A stretch of DNA of 41,019 bases from Prevotellaceae bacterium. Its GTDB lineage: Bacteria > Bacteroidota > Bacteroidia > Bacteroidales > Bacteroidaceae. Each line of letters begins with the position of its first letter. Position 1 is the stretch's first letter. The stretch spans positions 1-41,019 of the forward strand of contig JAJPYQ010000082.1 in assembly GCA_021204865.1 (NCBI GenBank), written 5' to 3'. Positions 7,494 to 15,992 of this stretch are shown in pieces. Made by a program: the position numbers and the translations under genes. The notes under the pieces are model-generated. The model ran no database searches. It was not told the DNA's origin and saw nothing but the letters and a program-made list of their open reading frames with translations.

Positions 7494-9198
7494 CATTGGC
7501 GATAATATCATTGCCCCTCTTGGTTATACCACGGATGAGGTTTACCAGCAGGTTCTCGAAGGGTGTACTTCTCTCAAAAGATATGAGACCTTTTGGGGCG
7601 TGCCAGAACCTTTCGTAGCTTCTCTTTTCAGCGAGGAGCAAAGGGGGTCATTGCTTTGCGATGGGCTCACTTTCTTCGAGTCTATTGCCTACCGTTCTGC
7701 TTCAGCTGCTATAGCTGTTGCACAAAGTAATGATCAGGACTTCACAGTAAAAGGAGATCGCACCCTTTTCATACTAAGCACTACGAAGGCAAATGTGGCA
7801 TCACTGGAAGTGGATGGAAAAGTGGCGTATCCAGGTGAGGCAGCTCAGCGAGTTGCGGAGAGATTGGGAGTGACAACCATTCCTTTGGTAATATGCAACG
7901 CTTGCATTTCGGGGTTGTCTGCTCTTATCACTGCGCATAGATTGTTAGCTTCGCACAAGGTTGATTATGTTATAGTTTGTGGTGCTGATGTTCAGAGCTT
8001 GTTTATCGTCTCTGGTTTTCAGTCGCTTAAAGCACTTTCTCTTCAACCCTGTCGTCCCTTCGATATTGAACGTAATGGCTTGAATTTGGGAGAGGCGGCA
8101 GCAACGATAGTGTTGTCTGCCCATCCTGTCAACGCCGGAACTTGTTGTGAGATACGTGACGGGGTTGTACGCAATGACGCTTACCATATCAGCACTCCAG
8201 TAAAGAGTGGTGATGGCTTGACTATGGCTTTGCGGAAAGTGTTGGAGGATGAGGAGACAGTTGATGAGATTGCTTTTATTAATGCACATGGCACGGCCAC
8301 GCTGTTCAACGACCAGATGGAAGCTGTCGCTCTCGGAAGGGTAGACTTGCGGGCAGTTCGAGTGAACGCTCTGAAAGGCTATATCGGGCATACAATGGGA
8401 GCTGCCGGCATCCTTGAGACTCTGCTCTCTATGCGCTCTCTGGGTGAAGGTGTGGTCTTGGGCACGAAAGGTTATGCAAGTGAAGGGGTATCCCCTGTTC
8501 TTAACATATCAGCAGACAGGCAAAGAGTTGATGGAAAAGTCTTTCTGAAGATGCTTTCTGGCTTTGGCGGTTGCAATGCAGTCCTTTCTTGTGGCATAAG
8601 CGGAATAGCAAAACAGAAAAGTATTCCTGATCCTTTGCTTAAGAGAACGCATCACGTTCTGCTAACACCTCATATTGCAGAAGTTGACAGTTGCCCTATC
8701 GAGATAAAGGAAGCAGATTCTGAACTCCTTGTCGAGCTGTACAAAAAGTATGTCGGTGATTACCCCAAGTTTTTTAAGATGGACAGTCTTTGTCGTTTAG
8801 GGTTTGTCGCTACAGAGTTGCTGTTGCGGAAGGAAGGCTCGCCTGTTTGTGGTGAAAGTAGGTCGGTGATCCTCTTCAACCACAGCTCCTCGATTGATAC
8901 TGACCGCAAATATTTGAGTGAACTCTCCGCTCGTGGTGGTTATTTCCCAAGTCCATCGCTATTTGTTTACACTCTGCCTAACATAGTTGCAAGCGAGATT
9001 GCCATTCGTAATCACTACAAGGCTGAGACTTGCGTGTATATTCTCCCAAGGCTAAACCAACAAATAATGGAGGCAGTGATTAAGGCGACGTTTTGCGATG
9101 TGTCTGTTCGGAGCATAATAACTGGTTGGCTGGACTACGAAAGTGCTGAGAAATACATAGCCGACTTGTGTATCATAGAAAAGAATGACAAAAAATAA
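7483..9198 (+). CDS. ketosynthase fused to a half-ketosynthase domain (first copy)
   Basis: A 571-residue protein. Residues 1 to about 375 are a full condensing enzyme with Cys141 (CNACISG), His in NAHGTATLFND, Lys and His in LKGYIGHTMGAAG and a GFGGCNAV loop, so it should be active. After a linker, about residues 420-565 resemble the ketoacyl-synt_2 (PF13723) half-domain, with FPSPSLFVYTLPNIVASEIA corresponding to its SPTAFSxSVHNA signature. The start at 7483 places MSYNIGD at the beginning of the enzyme; the upstream extension lies inside the thioesterase. The half-domain may act in trans-like fashion as a chain-length or dimer partner, as ApeC does for ApeO. That comparison is inference. 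Confidence 0.9.
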   Translation: MSYNIGDNIIAPLGYTTDEVYQQVLEGCTSLKRYETFWGVPEPFVASLFSEEQRGSLLCDGLTFFESIAYRSASAAIAVAQSNDQDFTVKGDRTLFILSTTKANVASLEVDGKVAYPGEAAQRVAERLGVTTIPLVICNACISGLSALITAHRLLASHKVDYVIVCGADVQSLFIVSGFQSLKALSLQPCRPFDIERNGLNLGEAAATIVLSAHPVNAGTCCEIRDGVVRNDAYHISTPVKSGDGLTMALRKVLEDEETVDEIAFINAHGTATLFNDQMEAVALGRVDLRAVRVNALKGYIGHTMGAAGILETLLSMRSLGEGVVLGTKGYASEGVSPVLNISADRQRVDGKVFLKMLSGFGGCNAVLSCGISGIAKQKSIPDPLLKRTHHVLLTPHIAEVDSCPIEIKEADSELLVELYKKYVGDYPKFFKMDSLCRLGFVATELLLRKEGSPVCGESRSVILFNHSSSIDTDRKYLSELSARGGYFPSPSLFVYTLPNIVASEIAIRNHYKAETCVYILPRLNQQIMEAVIKATFCDVSVRSIITGWLDYESAEKYIADLCIIEKNDKK

Positions 9199-9460
9199 AG
9201 GAATGGAAGAACTTATACAGCTTCTTAAGAAGCAGATAATTGAGGTGTTAAACCTTGAAGGGATGACGCCTGAAGATATAGAGGTTGATGCTCCTCTCTT
9301 TGGCGAGGGCATGGGGCTTGATTCCATAGATGTATTGGAACTTATTGTATTGCTCGACAGGCAGTACGGCATCAAACTGACTAACCCTGCTGAGGGAAAG
9401 GAAATATTCAGAACTGTCAGAACGATGGCTGAATACATATACGAGCATCGCACTAAATGA
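9185..9460 (+). CDS. acyl carrier protein (second of three)
   Basis: A 91-residue ACP with the phosphopantetheine serine at Ser47 (GMGLDSIDVLELI). An insertion-like stretch (NPAEGKEIFRTVRTM) precedes the last helix. It may start at 9185, overlapping the ketosynthase stop by 14 bases, or at 9203 (MEELIQLL), which is the more typical ACP beginning. It sits between the two ketosynthase fusion genes and overlaps the second by 4 bases (ATGA), which suggests it serves those enzymes. Confidence 0.92.
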   Translation: MTKNKGMEELIQLLKKQIIEVLNLEGMTPEDIEVDAPLFGEGMGLDSIDVLELIVLLDRQYGIKLTNPAEGKEIFRTVRTMAEYIYEHRTK

Positions 9461-11226
9461 GGATCGCTGAAAGCCACGTAGCCATCACAGGAGCGGGGAT
9501 AATATCCGCAATAGGAGAGGGTAAAGAGGAGACCTTGCGGTCGCTTATGCGCAGGCGTAGCGGCATAGGGCGTATGTGTTATTTGCAATCGGTGCACAAA
9601 GAGTTACCCGTGGGCGAAGTTAAGATGTCTAACGAGCAGATGAAGTGTAAACTCGGAATTCCGCTTGAGAAAGATGTCAGTCGCACCCCATTGATGGCGA
9701 TGCTTGCCATAAGAGAATCAATGGAAGATGCGGGGTTTGATGCTGTGATGTTGCAAGAACGGAACACTGCGCTCATATCAGGAACCACTGTTGGCGGTAT
9801 GGATATAACGGAGTTGCATTTCATTAATGACGACCTTGATGGAGATACCTCTTTCTTTAGCCAGCACGATTGCGGAGGTAGCACGGAAGTCATCGCAAAG
9901 TATTTCGGATGTTTCTCGCAGGCGACTACTATTTCCACAGCTTGCAGCTCAGCTTCGAATGCGATAATTGTGGGAGCGGAGATGATAAAGAATGGCGAGG
10001 CGGATGTTGTGGTAGCGGGAGGAACGGAGGCATTGTCCCTGTTCCACTTGAATGGATTTAACTCGCTGATGATATTAGACCCTAATCCCTGCCGCCCTTT
10101 CGACTCAACGAGAGCCGGGATTAACCTCGGTGAGGGTGCTGCCTACATCATCATGGAGCGAGAGGAGGATGCGAGAGAGCGTGGAGCGAAGATTTTCGCA
10201 TATATGGCAGGTTGGGGCAATGCTTGTGATGCTTACCATCAAACTGCCATGTCGCCTCAGGGATTTGGGGCGCAACTTGCGATGAGAGAGGCTCTTCGGA
10301 TGTCGGGCTTGTCGGCTGACGACATACAGTATGTCAATGCTCATGGCACGGGAACTCCCAACAACGACCAAAGTGAGGCAGAGGCTTTGCTCGCTGTGTT
10401 CGGGGACAGCTTGCCCCCTGTGTCCAGCACGAAAGGTCTCACCGCTCACGCCACAAGTGCTTCGGGAGGTATAGAGGCTGTTATATGCCTGCTGGCAATG
10501 GAACATCATTTCATTCCTTCGAATGTAGGCTGGAAACATCCTATGGATGGAGGTTTTATTCCCTGTATGGGTGCTGATGGTGTCTATTTGAAGAATGTGC
10601 TTAGCAACTCTTTCGGTTTTGGGGGTAATGACAGTGCGCTTATATTCTCTGCATCGCCTGCTCCTCCTGCTTATGAAGAGACGATGGCAACACAAGATGA
10701 GAACATTAGGCAATCAGCGGTTGTGGAGGTGAAAAGCGAAGAGGAGTTGACAGATATGGGAAAATACATCAAACCTTTTGAGGCACGGCGTATGGGAAAG
10801 CTCATGAAAGCCTCTATTCTTAGCTCGCTGAAAGCTTTGGAAAAAGCGGGAATAGAGGTTCCCGACGCTATAGTTACTGCCACTGCTTACGGTCAGGTCT
10901 GCAATAGCGAGCATTTGCTTGCGTCACTTGCGGGTAGCAAGGAAATGACGGTGAGTCCCACTCTGTTTATGCAAAGCACCCACAACACTTTGTCAGCAAA
11001 TATAGCTATACAGACCCATTGCCACGGCTACAACATAACTTACTCGCATGGTCGTGCTTCTTTGGAGTGGGCATTGCGTGACGCAAGAAGGCTCATAAGA
11101 AGTGGGAGATGTGGCAATGTGCTTGTTGGCTATCACGATGAGTGTACCCCCTTGTTCCGCAGGCTTAAAGGCGAGGTGACGCAGGAATTATATTCAATGT
11201 CAATAGTGCTGTCATGTTCAAAGTGA
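9457..11226 (+). CDS. ketosynthase fused to a half-ketosynthase domain (second copy)
   Basis: A 589-residue protein. Residues 1 to about 395 form a complete ketosynthase: Cys163 (STACSSAS), His in NAHGTGTPNND, Lys and His in STKGLTAHATSASGG and the SFGFGGNDSAL loop. After an acidic linker, residues from about 430 match the ketoacyl-synt_2 domain (PF13723): ARRMGKLMKASI, then SPTLFMQSTHNTLSANIAI and GRASLEWALRDA. This half-domain has no cysteine nucleophile, as expected for the family. It is a paralogue of the gene at 7483-9198 with the same fusion. It overlaps the following small membrane protein gene by 13 bases. Likely role: elongation or priming of the polyene chain. Confidence 0.92.
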   Translation: MRIAESHVAITGAGIISAIGEGKEETLRSLMRRRSGIGRMCYLQSVHKELPVGEVKMSNEQMKCKLGIPLEKDVSRTPLMAMLAIRESMEDAGFDAVMLQERNTALISGTTVGGMDITELHFINDDLDGDTSFFSQHDCGGSTEVIAKYFGCFSQATTISTACSSASNAIIVGAEMIKNGEADVVVAGGTEALSLFHLNGFNSLMILDPNPCRPFDSTRAGINLGEGAAYIIMEREEDARERGAKIFAYMAGWGNACDAYHQTAMSPQGFGAQLAMREALRMSGLSADDIQYVNAHGTGTPNNDQSEAEALLAVFGDSLPPVSSTKGLTAHATSASGGIEAVICLLAMEHHFIPSNVGWKHPMDGGFIPCMGADGVYLKNVLSNSFGFGGNDSALIFSASPAPPAYEETMATQDENIRQSAVVEVKSEEELTDMGKYIKPFEARRMGKLMKASILSSLKALEKAGIEVPDAIVTATAYGQVCNSEHLLASLAGSKEMTVSPTLFMQSTHNTLSANIAIQTHCHGYNITYSHGRASLEWALRDARRLIRSGRCGNVLVGYHDECTPLFRRLKGEVTQELYSMSIVLSCSK

Positions 11227-11567
11227 TGTTTTATGCGGTAGCCCAAAGCATACTGCTGGTGGCAGGGCAGGTGACGCTGAAGTTCGCATTGTTGCGTATG
11301 CTCCCTTTTGCCTGGAACAGAGATTTCTGGGTATCCGTATTCCTTAATATACCCTTTGCATGTGCGGGAGTGTTGTTTGCCTCCAGCTCAGTGCTTTGGA
11401 TGTATATAGTGAAACACTTTCCTTTAAGTTCTGCTTATCCTATGATAAGCTTAAGTTATGTGTTCGGAATTTTAGCAGCCGTGTTGTTTTTCCACGAGAA
11501 TGTGTCTGTTCAAAAATGGGTTGGCGTGATGTTGATCGTGATAGGTTGTTTTGTTATTGCTAAATAG
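11214..11567 (+). CDS. small four-helix membrane protein, EamA/SMR (ArnE-like)
   Basis: A 117-residue, very hydrophobic protein with four predicted membrane helices. It resembles one half of an EamA/DMT transporter or the ArnE/ArnF and small-multidrug-resistance proteins (LRMLPFAW, then SSVLWMYIVKHFPLSSAYP, then a closing KWVGVMLIVIGCFVIA). Such proteins work as dimers and flip or export amphiphilic substrates across the inner membrane. Its first 13 bases lie inside the ketosynthase gene, so translation is coupled. A role in moving a polyene lipid intermediate to the periplasmic face is a reasonable inference. Confidence 0.82.
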   Translation: MFKVMFYAVAQSILLVAGQVTLKFALLRMLPFAWNRDFWVSVFLNIPFACAGVLFASSSVLWMYIVKHFPLSSAYPMISLSYVFGILAAVLFFHENVSVQKWVGVMLIVIGCFVIAK

Positions 11568-11575
11568 AAGAGACG

Positions 11576-12205
11576 ATGAGAGATAGAGTCATTGTGGCAT
11601 TCTGCTTAGCTTTTATGCTTTGCTCCTTAGGGGCAGGCGCGCAGGAGCTGAGCCAGGAGGAAGTAGTACAGAGAATAAGCAAGGCGGCTCAGCTCACGAA
11701 GAGCCTGCAGTGTGAGTTTGTGCAAACAAAAGAGATGAAGTTGCTTTCCGACAAAATGGTCTCCTGTGGGAAGCTATATTATCAGCAACCCCAGAAAATG
11801 AGATGGGAGTACACCTCTCCGTATAGATATACTTTTATCGTGAATGGTTCTGAAGTAACAATACGGAAAGATCAGCGCACGGACAAGATCAGTGTGAACG
11901 ATAGCAAGGTATTCAAGGAAATCACACGCATCATGATGAATTGCGTCTTGGGCAAAGCTCTTAGTGATAACAGAAGTTTTAAAACCTCCATTGCTTCAAC
12001 GTCTTCGGAATGGGTGGCTACAATGGTGCCGCAAAACTCCGAGATGAAGAAAATGTTCAAGGCAATCACTTTGTATTTTGACAAGCTGAGCTCTATGGTC
12101 TCTAAAGTGGTACTATCTGAACAGAATGGCGACAGCACTATGATAGAAATGAAAGAAGTAAAGACAAATGTTCCACTTGCTTCGACAATATTTACTGTTG
12201 ATTAG
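11576..12205 (+). CDS. LolA-like outer-membrane lipoprotein carrier
   Basis: A 209-residue exported protein with a signal peptide (MRDRVIVAFCLAFMLCSLGAGAQ). The mature part shows the LolA layout: SLQCEFVQTKEMKLLSDKM, then GKLYYQQPQKMRWEYTSPY and FIVNGSEVTI. LolA proteins shield acyl chains in an incomplete beta-barrel on the way to the outer membrane. LolA paralogues are regular members of aryl-polyene clusters, where they are expected to carry the polyene lipid instead of lipoproteins. The housekeeping lolA is presumably elsewhere. The next gene overlaps this one by 38 bases. Confidence 0.9.
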   Translation: MRDRVIVAFCLAFMLCSLGAGAQELSQEEVVQRISKAAQLTKSLQCEFVQTKEMKLLSDKMVSCGKLYYQQPQKMRWEYTSPYRYTFIVNGSEVTIRKDQRTDKISVNDSKVFKEITRIMMNCVLGKALSDNRSFKTSIASTSSEWVATMVPQNSEMKKMFKAITLYFDKLSSMVSKVVLSEQNGDSTMIEMKEVKTNVPLASTIFTVD

Positions 12206-12596
12206 CCTTTCGCTGCTATTCCCAGCTAAGGTGTCTGCACAGGGTCTTTATCCCTTTGCGGAGGGAGAAAAGGTGAGCAATAGCGCTATCATAGAAACGA
12301 AGAGAGGATATATAAGCGGTATTTGTGCAATGCGCAACAATGAGGGTCTTATTATAGGTAGCATGTTCAACGAGTTTGGCATTTCTGCCCTTGCTTTTAG
12401 CTATGATCCGACAACGGGAAAAGTGGAACTGAAACACATTATAGGAATGCTTGACAGAAGAGTGGTTAGGCGCACCTTGAAGAAAGATATAAGCCAATGG
12501 TTGCTTCTCTTGCGGCAAGGAAAAGCGGTATATATAAATCAACGCAGGGGGATCACTTACATTCTGAAACCATTCGATGATGCTGTTGTCGAGTAA
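12168..12596 (+). CDS. small exported protein of unknown function
   Basis: A 142-residue protein starting inside the 3' end of the LolA-like gene (38 shared bases in another frame). The start is supported by a good signal peptide, MFHLLRQYLLLISLSLLFP, cleaved near VSAQ (residue 25), that no later start would give. The mature part (about 117 residues) has the look of a compact beta-sheet protein: RGYISGICAMRNNEGLIIGS and a C-terminal RRGITYILKPFDD. Aryl-polyene clusters of proteobacteria carry a small exported DUF3261 protein in a similar neighbourhood; this could be a functional counterpart, but I cannot show homology. Confidence 0.75.
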   Translation: MFHLLRQYLLLISLSLLFPAKVSAQGLYPFAEGEKVSNSAIIETKRGYISGICAMRNNEGLIIGSMFNEFGISALAFSYDPTTGKVELKHIIGMLDRRVVRRTLKKDISQWLLLLRQGKAVYINQRRGITYILKPFDDAVVE

Positions 12597-12608
12597 AAAA
12601 TAAAAGAT

Positions 12609-12986
12609 ATGGGAATGGCATTGAAAGGCAACTTCTTTACCGTTGAGACTTGCAATCCACTGAATGATTCCGTGGAATATAGCATCAGGCTAAATCCCGA
12701 GAACATCATCTACAAAGCTCATTTTCCGGGTAAACCCATTACCCCTGGTGTTTGTCTTGTGCAAATAGCTCTGGAGCTTCTTGAACTCTATACTGGCAAG
12801 ACACTCAGATTATCTGAAGCTAAGAATGTGAAATTTGTGTCTATTCTTTCTCCATTAGAGAACGTTGTCGTCAACTGTACATTCAGCAGAATGGAAGTGG
12901 ACGCCAAGGTGTTGAAAACTCAAGCCTTGGTACGCAACCATAAAGGCATATTTGCCAAGATGTCCCTCATATTTGAAAAGAAGTAG
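12609..12986 (+). CDS. hotdog-fold dehydratase subunit, ApeI-like (His-bearing)
   Basis: A 125-residue FabA/FabZ-like hotdog protein. It retains the catalytic His in HFPGKPITPGV (His38), the hallmark of 3-hydroxyacyl-ACP dehydratases, but the acidic residue that FabZ has on the following helix (LILEAMAQ) is Gln52 here (CLVQIALE). Together with the Glu-bearing, His-lacking protein at 6601-7065 it would supply one full His/Glu pair. This is the arrangement expected of a two-subunit ApeI:ApeP-type dehydratase. It starts 12 bases after the previous stop and ends 5 bases before the glycosyltransferase gene. Confidence 0.87.
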   Translation: MGMALKGNFFTVETCNPLNDSVEYSIRLNPENIIYKAHFPGKPITPGVCLVQIALELLELYTGKTLRLSEAKNVKFVSILSPLENVVVNCTFSRMEVDAKVLKTQALVRNHKGIFAKMSLIFEKK

Positions 12987-12991
12987 GCAAA

Positions 12992-14500
12992 ATGGCTCGC
13001 AGCCTCGAGAATATTACCACTAAGGAAAGAATGCACAGAAGGGGGATATGTGTTGTCATTCCCACTTACAACAACAGTGCGACGTTAGGAGAAGCACTAA
13101 GAAACGTGCTACAATATTGTGGTGACGTGATTGTAGTGAATGATGGTTCAACCGATAAGACGCAAGACATCCTTTCGGCTACAATGGGCATAAGAACTGT
13201 CTCGTACTCTACGAATAAAGGAAAAGGTTATGCTCTGAAGTATGGATTGAAACGTGCTAAGGAGCTTGGTTTCGCCTACGCTATCACGATGGATGCAGAC
13301 GGGCAGCATTATGCGAAAGACATTACGGCATTTCTCGAAGCGAATTGTCTGTATCCGGGTGCTCTTATTGTGGGAAACCGCAAACTGGAAAGTGTTGATC
13401 GCTCACCGGGAAGTGTTTTCGCTAACAAATTCTCTAATTTTTGGTTCTTCGCGCAAACACTTCACTACCTTCCAGACACACAAACTGGGTTCAGACTTTA
13501 TCCTTTGAGAAAATTATACGGGTTAGATCTGATAACTTCTCGTTATGAGGCGGAGACAGAGCTATTGGTGCTGTCATCGTGGCATGGAGTAAATATACAT
13601 TCCATCCCCATTGATGTGTATTATCCTCCTCGTAAACAACGTGTGAGTCATTTCCGCCCCCTAAGGGATTTCGCGCGCATAAGTCTGCTTAACACTTTGC
13701 TTTGTCTTTTGGCTATTGTCTATGCTTTGCCTTGCTGGTGTGTACGCACATTACTTAAGGTACTTCGAAATGTGTATTCTCTGCTTTTCTTCCTTTTCTT
13801 CTCTCTTTTTGTGTTTACTCCTTTGGCGTGGTTTCGGGTCAATATCGGGAAGATGACGGAAGAGAAACGCTTATGGTTACACAAGCTGATACAGCTCGCT
13901 TCTCGCATAGCTATGATTAAGCAAGGCATACCAGGTGTAAAGTTCACATATAAACTCAGTGAGGAGGTAGACTTTAATAAGCCGCACATAATTATATGCA
14001 ACCATCAAAGCCATCTCGACCTTGCTTGTCAACTCATATTCACTCCTAAGATTATCTTTTTGACGAATGATTGGGTATGGAATAATCCTTTCTATGGCTT
14101 TCTTATACGAAATTCAGAGTATTTGCCTGTGAGGAACGGAATTAAGGAACTGATGCCACATTTGCGGGATTTGACAAGGCGAGGATATAGCATTGCTGTT
14201 TATCCAGAGGGAACACGTAGCAAGGACTTCCGTATCGCACGGTTTCATAGAGGGGCTTTTTACATTGCGGAAGAACTGGGGATGGATATTCTTCCTATGG
14301 TGTTATATGGGACAGGAAGGGTGCTTACCAAGAAGGAACATCATCTGCATAGTGGACACATACATATTGAAATTCATCAGTCTGTTTCGCGACAGCAATT
14401 GCGGGAGATAGGCAGCATCAGAGAGCGGGCCAAGTTTTTGCGAAGATGGTACGAAGACAAATACGGTGAGATTAAGGATGAAATTGACAAATATGTGTGA
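12992..14500 (+). CDS. GT2 glycosyltransferase fused to a PlsC-type acyltransferase
   Basis: A 502-residue two-domain membrane protein. Residues 15-230 are a family 2 glycosyltransferase, with VVNDGSTDKT and the metal-binding DADGQH. Two hydrophobic segments follow (about residues 230-250 and 260-282). Residues from about 310 form a lysophospholipid acyltransferase domain with NHQSHLD (HX4D), PVRNG and YPEGTRS. The same fusion is typical of aryl-polyene and flexirubin clusters. It probably builds the glycosyl and acyl parts of the lipid anchor on the cytoplasmic face of the inner membrane; the acceptor is unknown. The next gene overlaps its end. Confidence 0.9.
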   Translation: MARSLENITTKERMHRRGICVVIPTYNNSATLGEALRNVLQYCGDVIVVNDGSTDKTQDILSATMGIRTVSYSTNKGKGYALKYGLKRAKELGFAYAITMDADGQHYAKDITAFLEANCLYPGALIVGNRKLESVDRSPGSVFANKFSNFWFFAQTLHYLPDTQTGFRLYPLRKLYGLDLITSRYEAETELLVLSSWHGVNIHSIPIDVYYPPRKQRVSHFRPLRDFARISLLNTLLCLLAIVYALPCWCVRTLLKVLRNVYSLLFFLFFSLFVFTPLAWFRVNIGKMTEEKRLWLHKLIQLASRIAMIKQGIPGVKFTYKLSEEVDFNKPHIIICNHQSHLDLACQLIFTPKIIFLTNDWVWNNPFYGFLIRNSEYLPVRNGIKELMPHLRDLTRRGYSIAVYPEGTRSKDFRIARFHRGAFYIAEELGMDILPMVLYGTGRVLTKKEHHLHSGHIHIEIHQSVSRQQLREIGSIRERAKFLRRWYEDKYGEIKDEIDKYV

Positions 14501-15992
14501 AAAACATATCGTCATTATCGGCAGCGGTCTTGGCGGGTTAGCCTGTGGGGTGATATTAGCCAAGAATGGATATAGGGTGACCATATTCGAGAAAGAGAGC
14601 CAAGCTGGCGGATGTCTTCAGTGTTTCAAGCGCGATGGGGTGAAATTCGAGACTGGAATGCATTTTGTCGGCAGCGCAAGTCAGGGGCAGACATTGGGTA
14701 AATTGATGCGCTACCTTGGGCTGGATGGAAGAGTTCGGTTGTCTATGCTCAACCAAGATGGTTATGATGTGATATCTTTCCGTGGACAGAGGTATAAATT
14801 TGCGATGGGGAGGGAGGCGTTTATCAGCCAAATGACCGAATACTTTCCTTTTCAAAGACAGAATCTAAAGAAGTATTTCGATCTGGTCGAGAATGTTTCC
14901 AGGGCATCCTCTCTCCATTCTCTTAAGTATGCCGATACGGGAGGTATGATTAATATGGAGTTCCAGCTTCGCTCTATTGACGAGGTAATAGACAGCGTAG
15001 TGTCAGATCCCTTGCTTGCGGAAGTGCTCGTCGGAACGTTGCCATTATATGCTGCCAAAAAAGGAAAAGCCCCTTTCTCTGAGCACGCTTTCATCATGGA
15101 TTTCTACAACAAGAGCGCTTACCGCTTTGTTGGCGGTTGTGATGTGGTTGCGGATGTCCTCGTTAAAGTAATTGAGGAATTAGGCGGGAGCGTTAGACTT
15201 AGGAGCTGTGTTGATAAGATCCTTTGTGATGACACTCATGCTGTGGCGATAGAGTTAAAGTCTGGCGAGCGTATTTCGTGCGACTATGTTATCTCCGACG
15301 CACATCCGTTGCGTACATTGGAGATGCTGAACACAAGCTTAATCCGTCCCGCTTTCAGGCGGCGTGTAGAGGCTATACCGCAAACCGTGGGAGGGTTTAC
15401 GGTATACCTAAAATATAAGCCTAATGCTGTTCCATATATGAATTACAATTTTTATGGATATAATGGTGACAATATTTGGGGCTGTGAGAATTATGATGAA
15501 GCCACGTGGCCAAAAGGCTATTTGTATATGCACTTCTGTCACGAGCCTCAACCTCGGTTTGCTGAGAGCGGCGTTCTACTTTCGTATATGAATTTTGCAG
15601 ATGTTGCCCAATGGAAGGATTCTTTTGTAGGTCATAGAGGAAAGGAATATGAATTGTTTAAGAAGGAGAAAGCGGAACAGCTTATTGGGGCACTACAGAG
15701 GGAATTCCCCAATATCCGTCAATGCATAGAGACTTACTACACATCTACTCCGCTCACATACAGAGATTACACGGGAACTGAAGATGGCAGTATGTATGGC
15801 ATTGTTAAAGACATTAATAACATCTCGGCCTATCGCATTTCTCATCGAACAAAGATTCGCAATGTGCTTCTCACTGGGCAAAATATAAATTCTCATGGGA
15901 TGTTGGGCGTGTTGGTAGGATCAATAGTGACTTGTGGAGAATTGCTTTCTTCCAAACTTATTTTTCAACAAATCATGGAGGCCAACAGATGA
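14493..15992 (+). CDS. CrtI-like NAD(P)/FAD-dependent oxidoreductase, copy 1
   Basis: A 499-residue flavoprotein of the phytoene desaturase/carotenoid isomerase (CrtI/CrtISO) superfamily. The FAD-binding motif is IGSGLGGLACG at the N-terminus with a following FEKESQAGGCLQ, and the C-terminal LTGQNINSHGMLGVLVG segment matches the second FAD contact region. I take the ATG at 14493 (MCEKHIVIIGSG), overlapping the previous stop by 8 bases; two earlier in-frame ATGs (14466, 14478) give a short non-conserved extension. It is a paralogue of the next gene. A role in desaturating or isomerising the polyene chain is inferred from the superfamily and context. Confidence 0.88.
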   Translation: MCEKHIVIIGSGLGGLACGVILAKNGYRVTIFEKESQAGGCLQCFKRDGVKFETGMHFVGSASQGQTLGKLMRYLGLDGRVRLSMLNQDGYDVISFRGQRYKFAMGREAFISQMTEYFPFQRQNLKKYFDLVENVSRASSLHSLKYADTGGMINMEFQLRSIDEVIDSVVSDPLLAEVLVGTLPLYAAKKGKAPFSEHAFIMDFYNKSAYRFVGGCDVVADVLVKVIEELGGSVRLRSCVDKILCDDTHAVAIELKSGERISCDYVISDAHPLRTLEMLNTSLIRPAFRRRVEAIPQTVGGFTVYLKYKPNAVPYMNYNFYGYNGDNIWGCENYDEATWPKGYLYMHFCHEPQPRFAESGVLLSYMNFADVAQWKDSFVGHRGKEYELFKKEKAEQLIGALQREFPNIRQCIETYYTSTPLTYRDYTGTEDGSMYGIVKDINNISAYRISHRTKIRNVLLTGQNINSHGMLGVLVGSIVTCGELLSSKLIFQQIMEANR

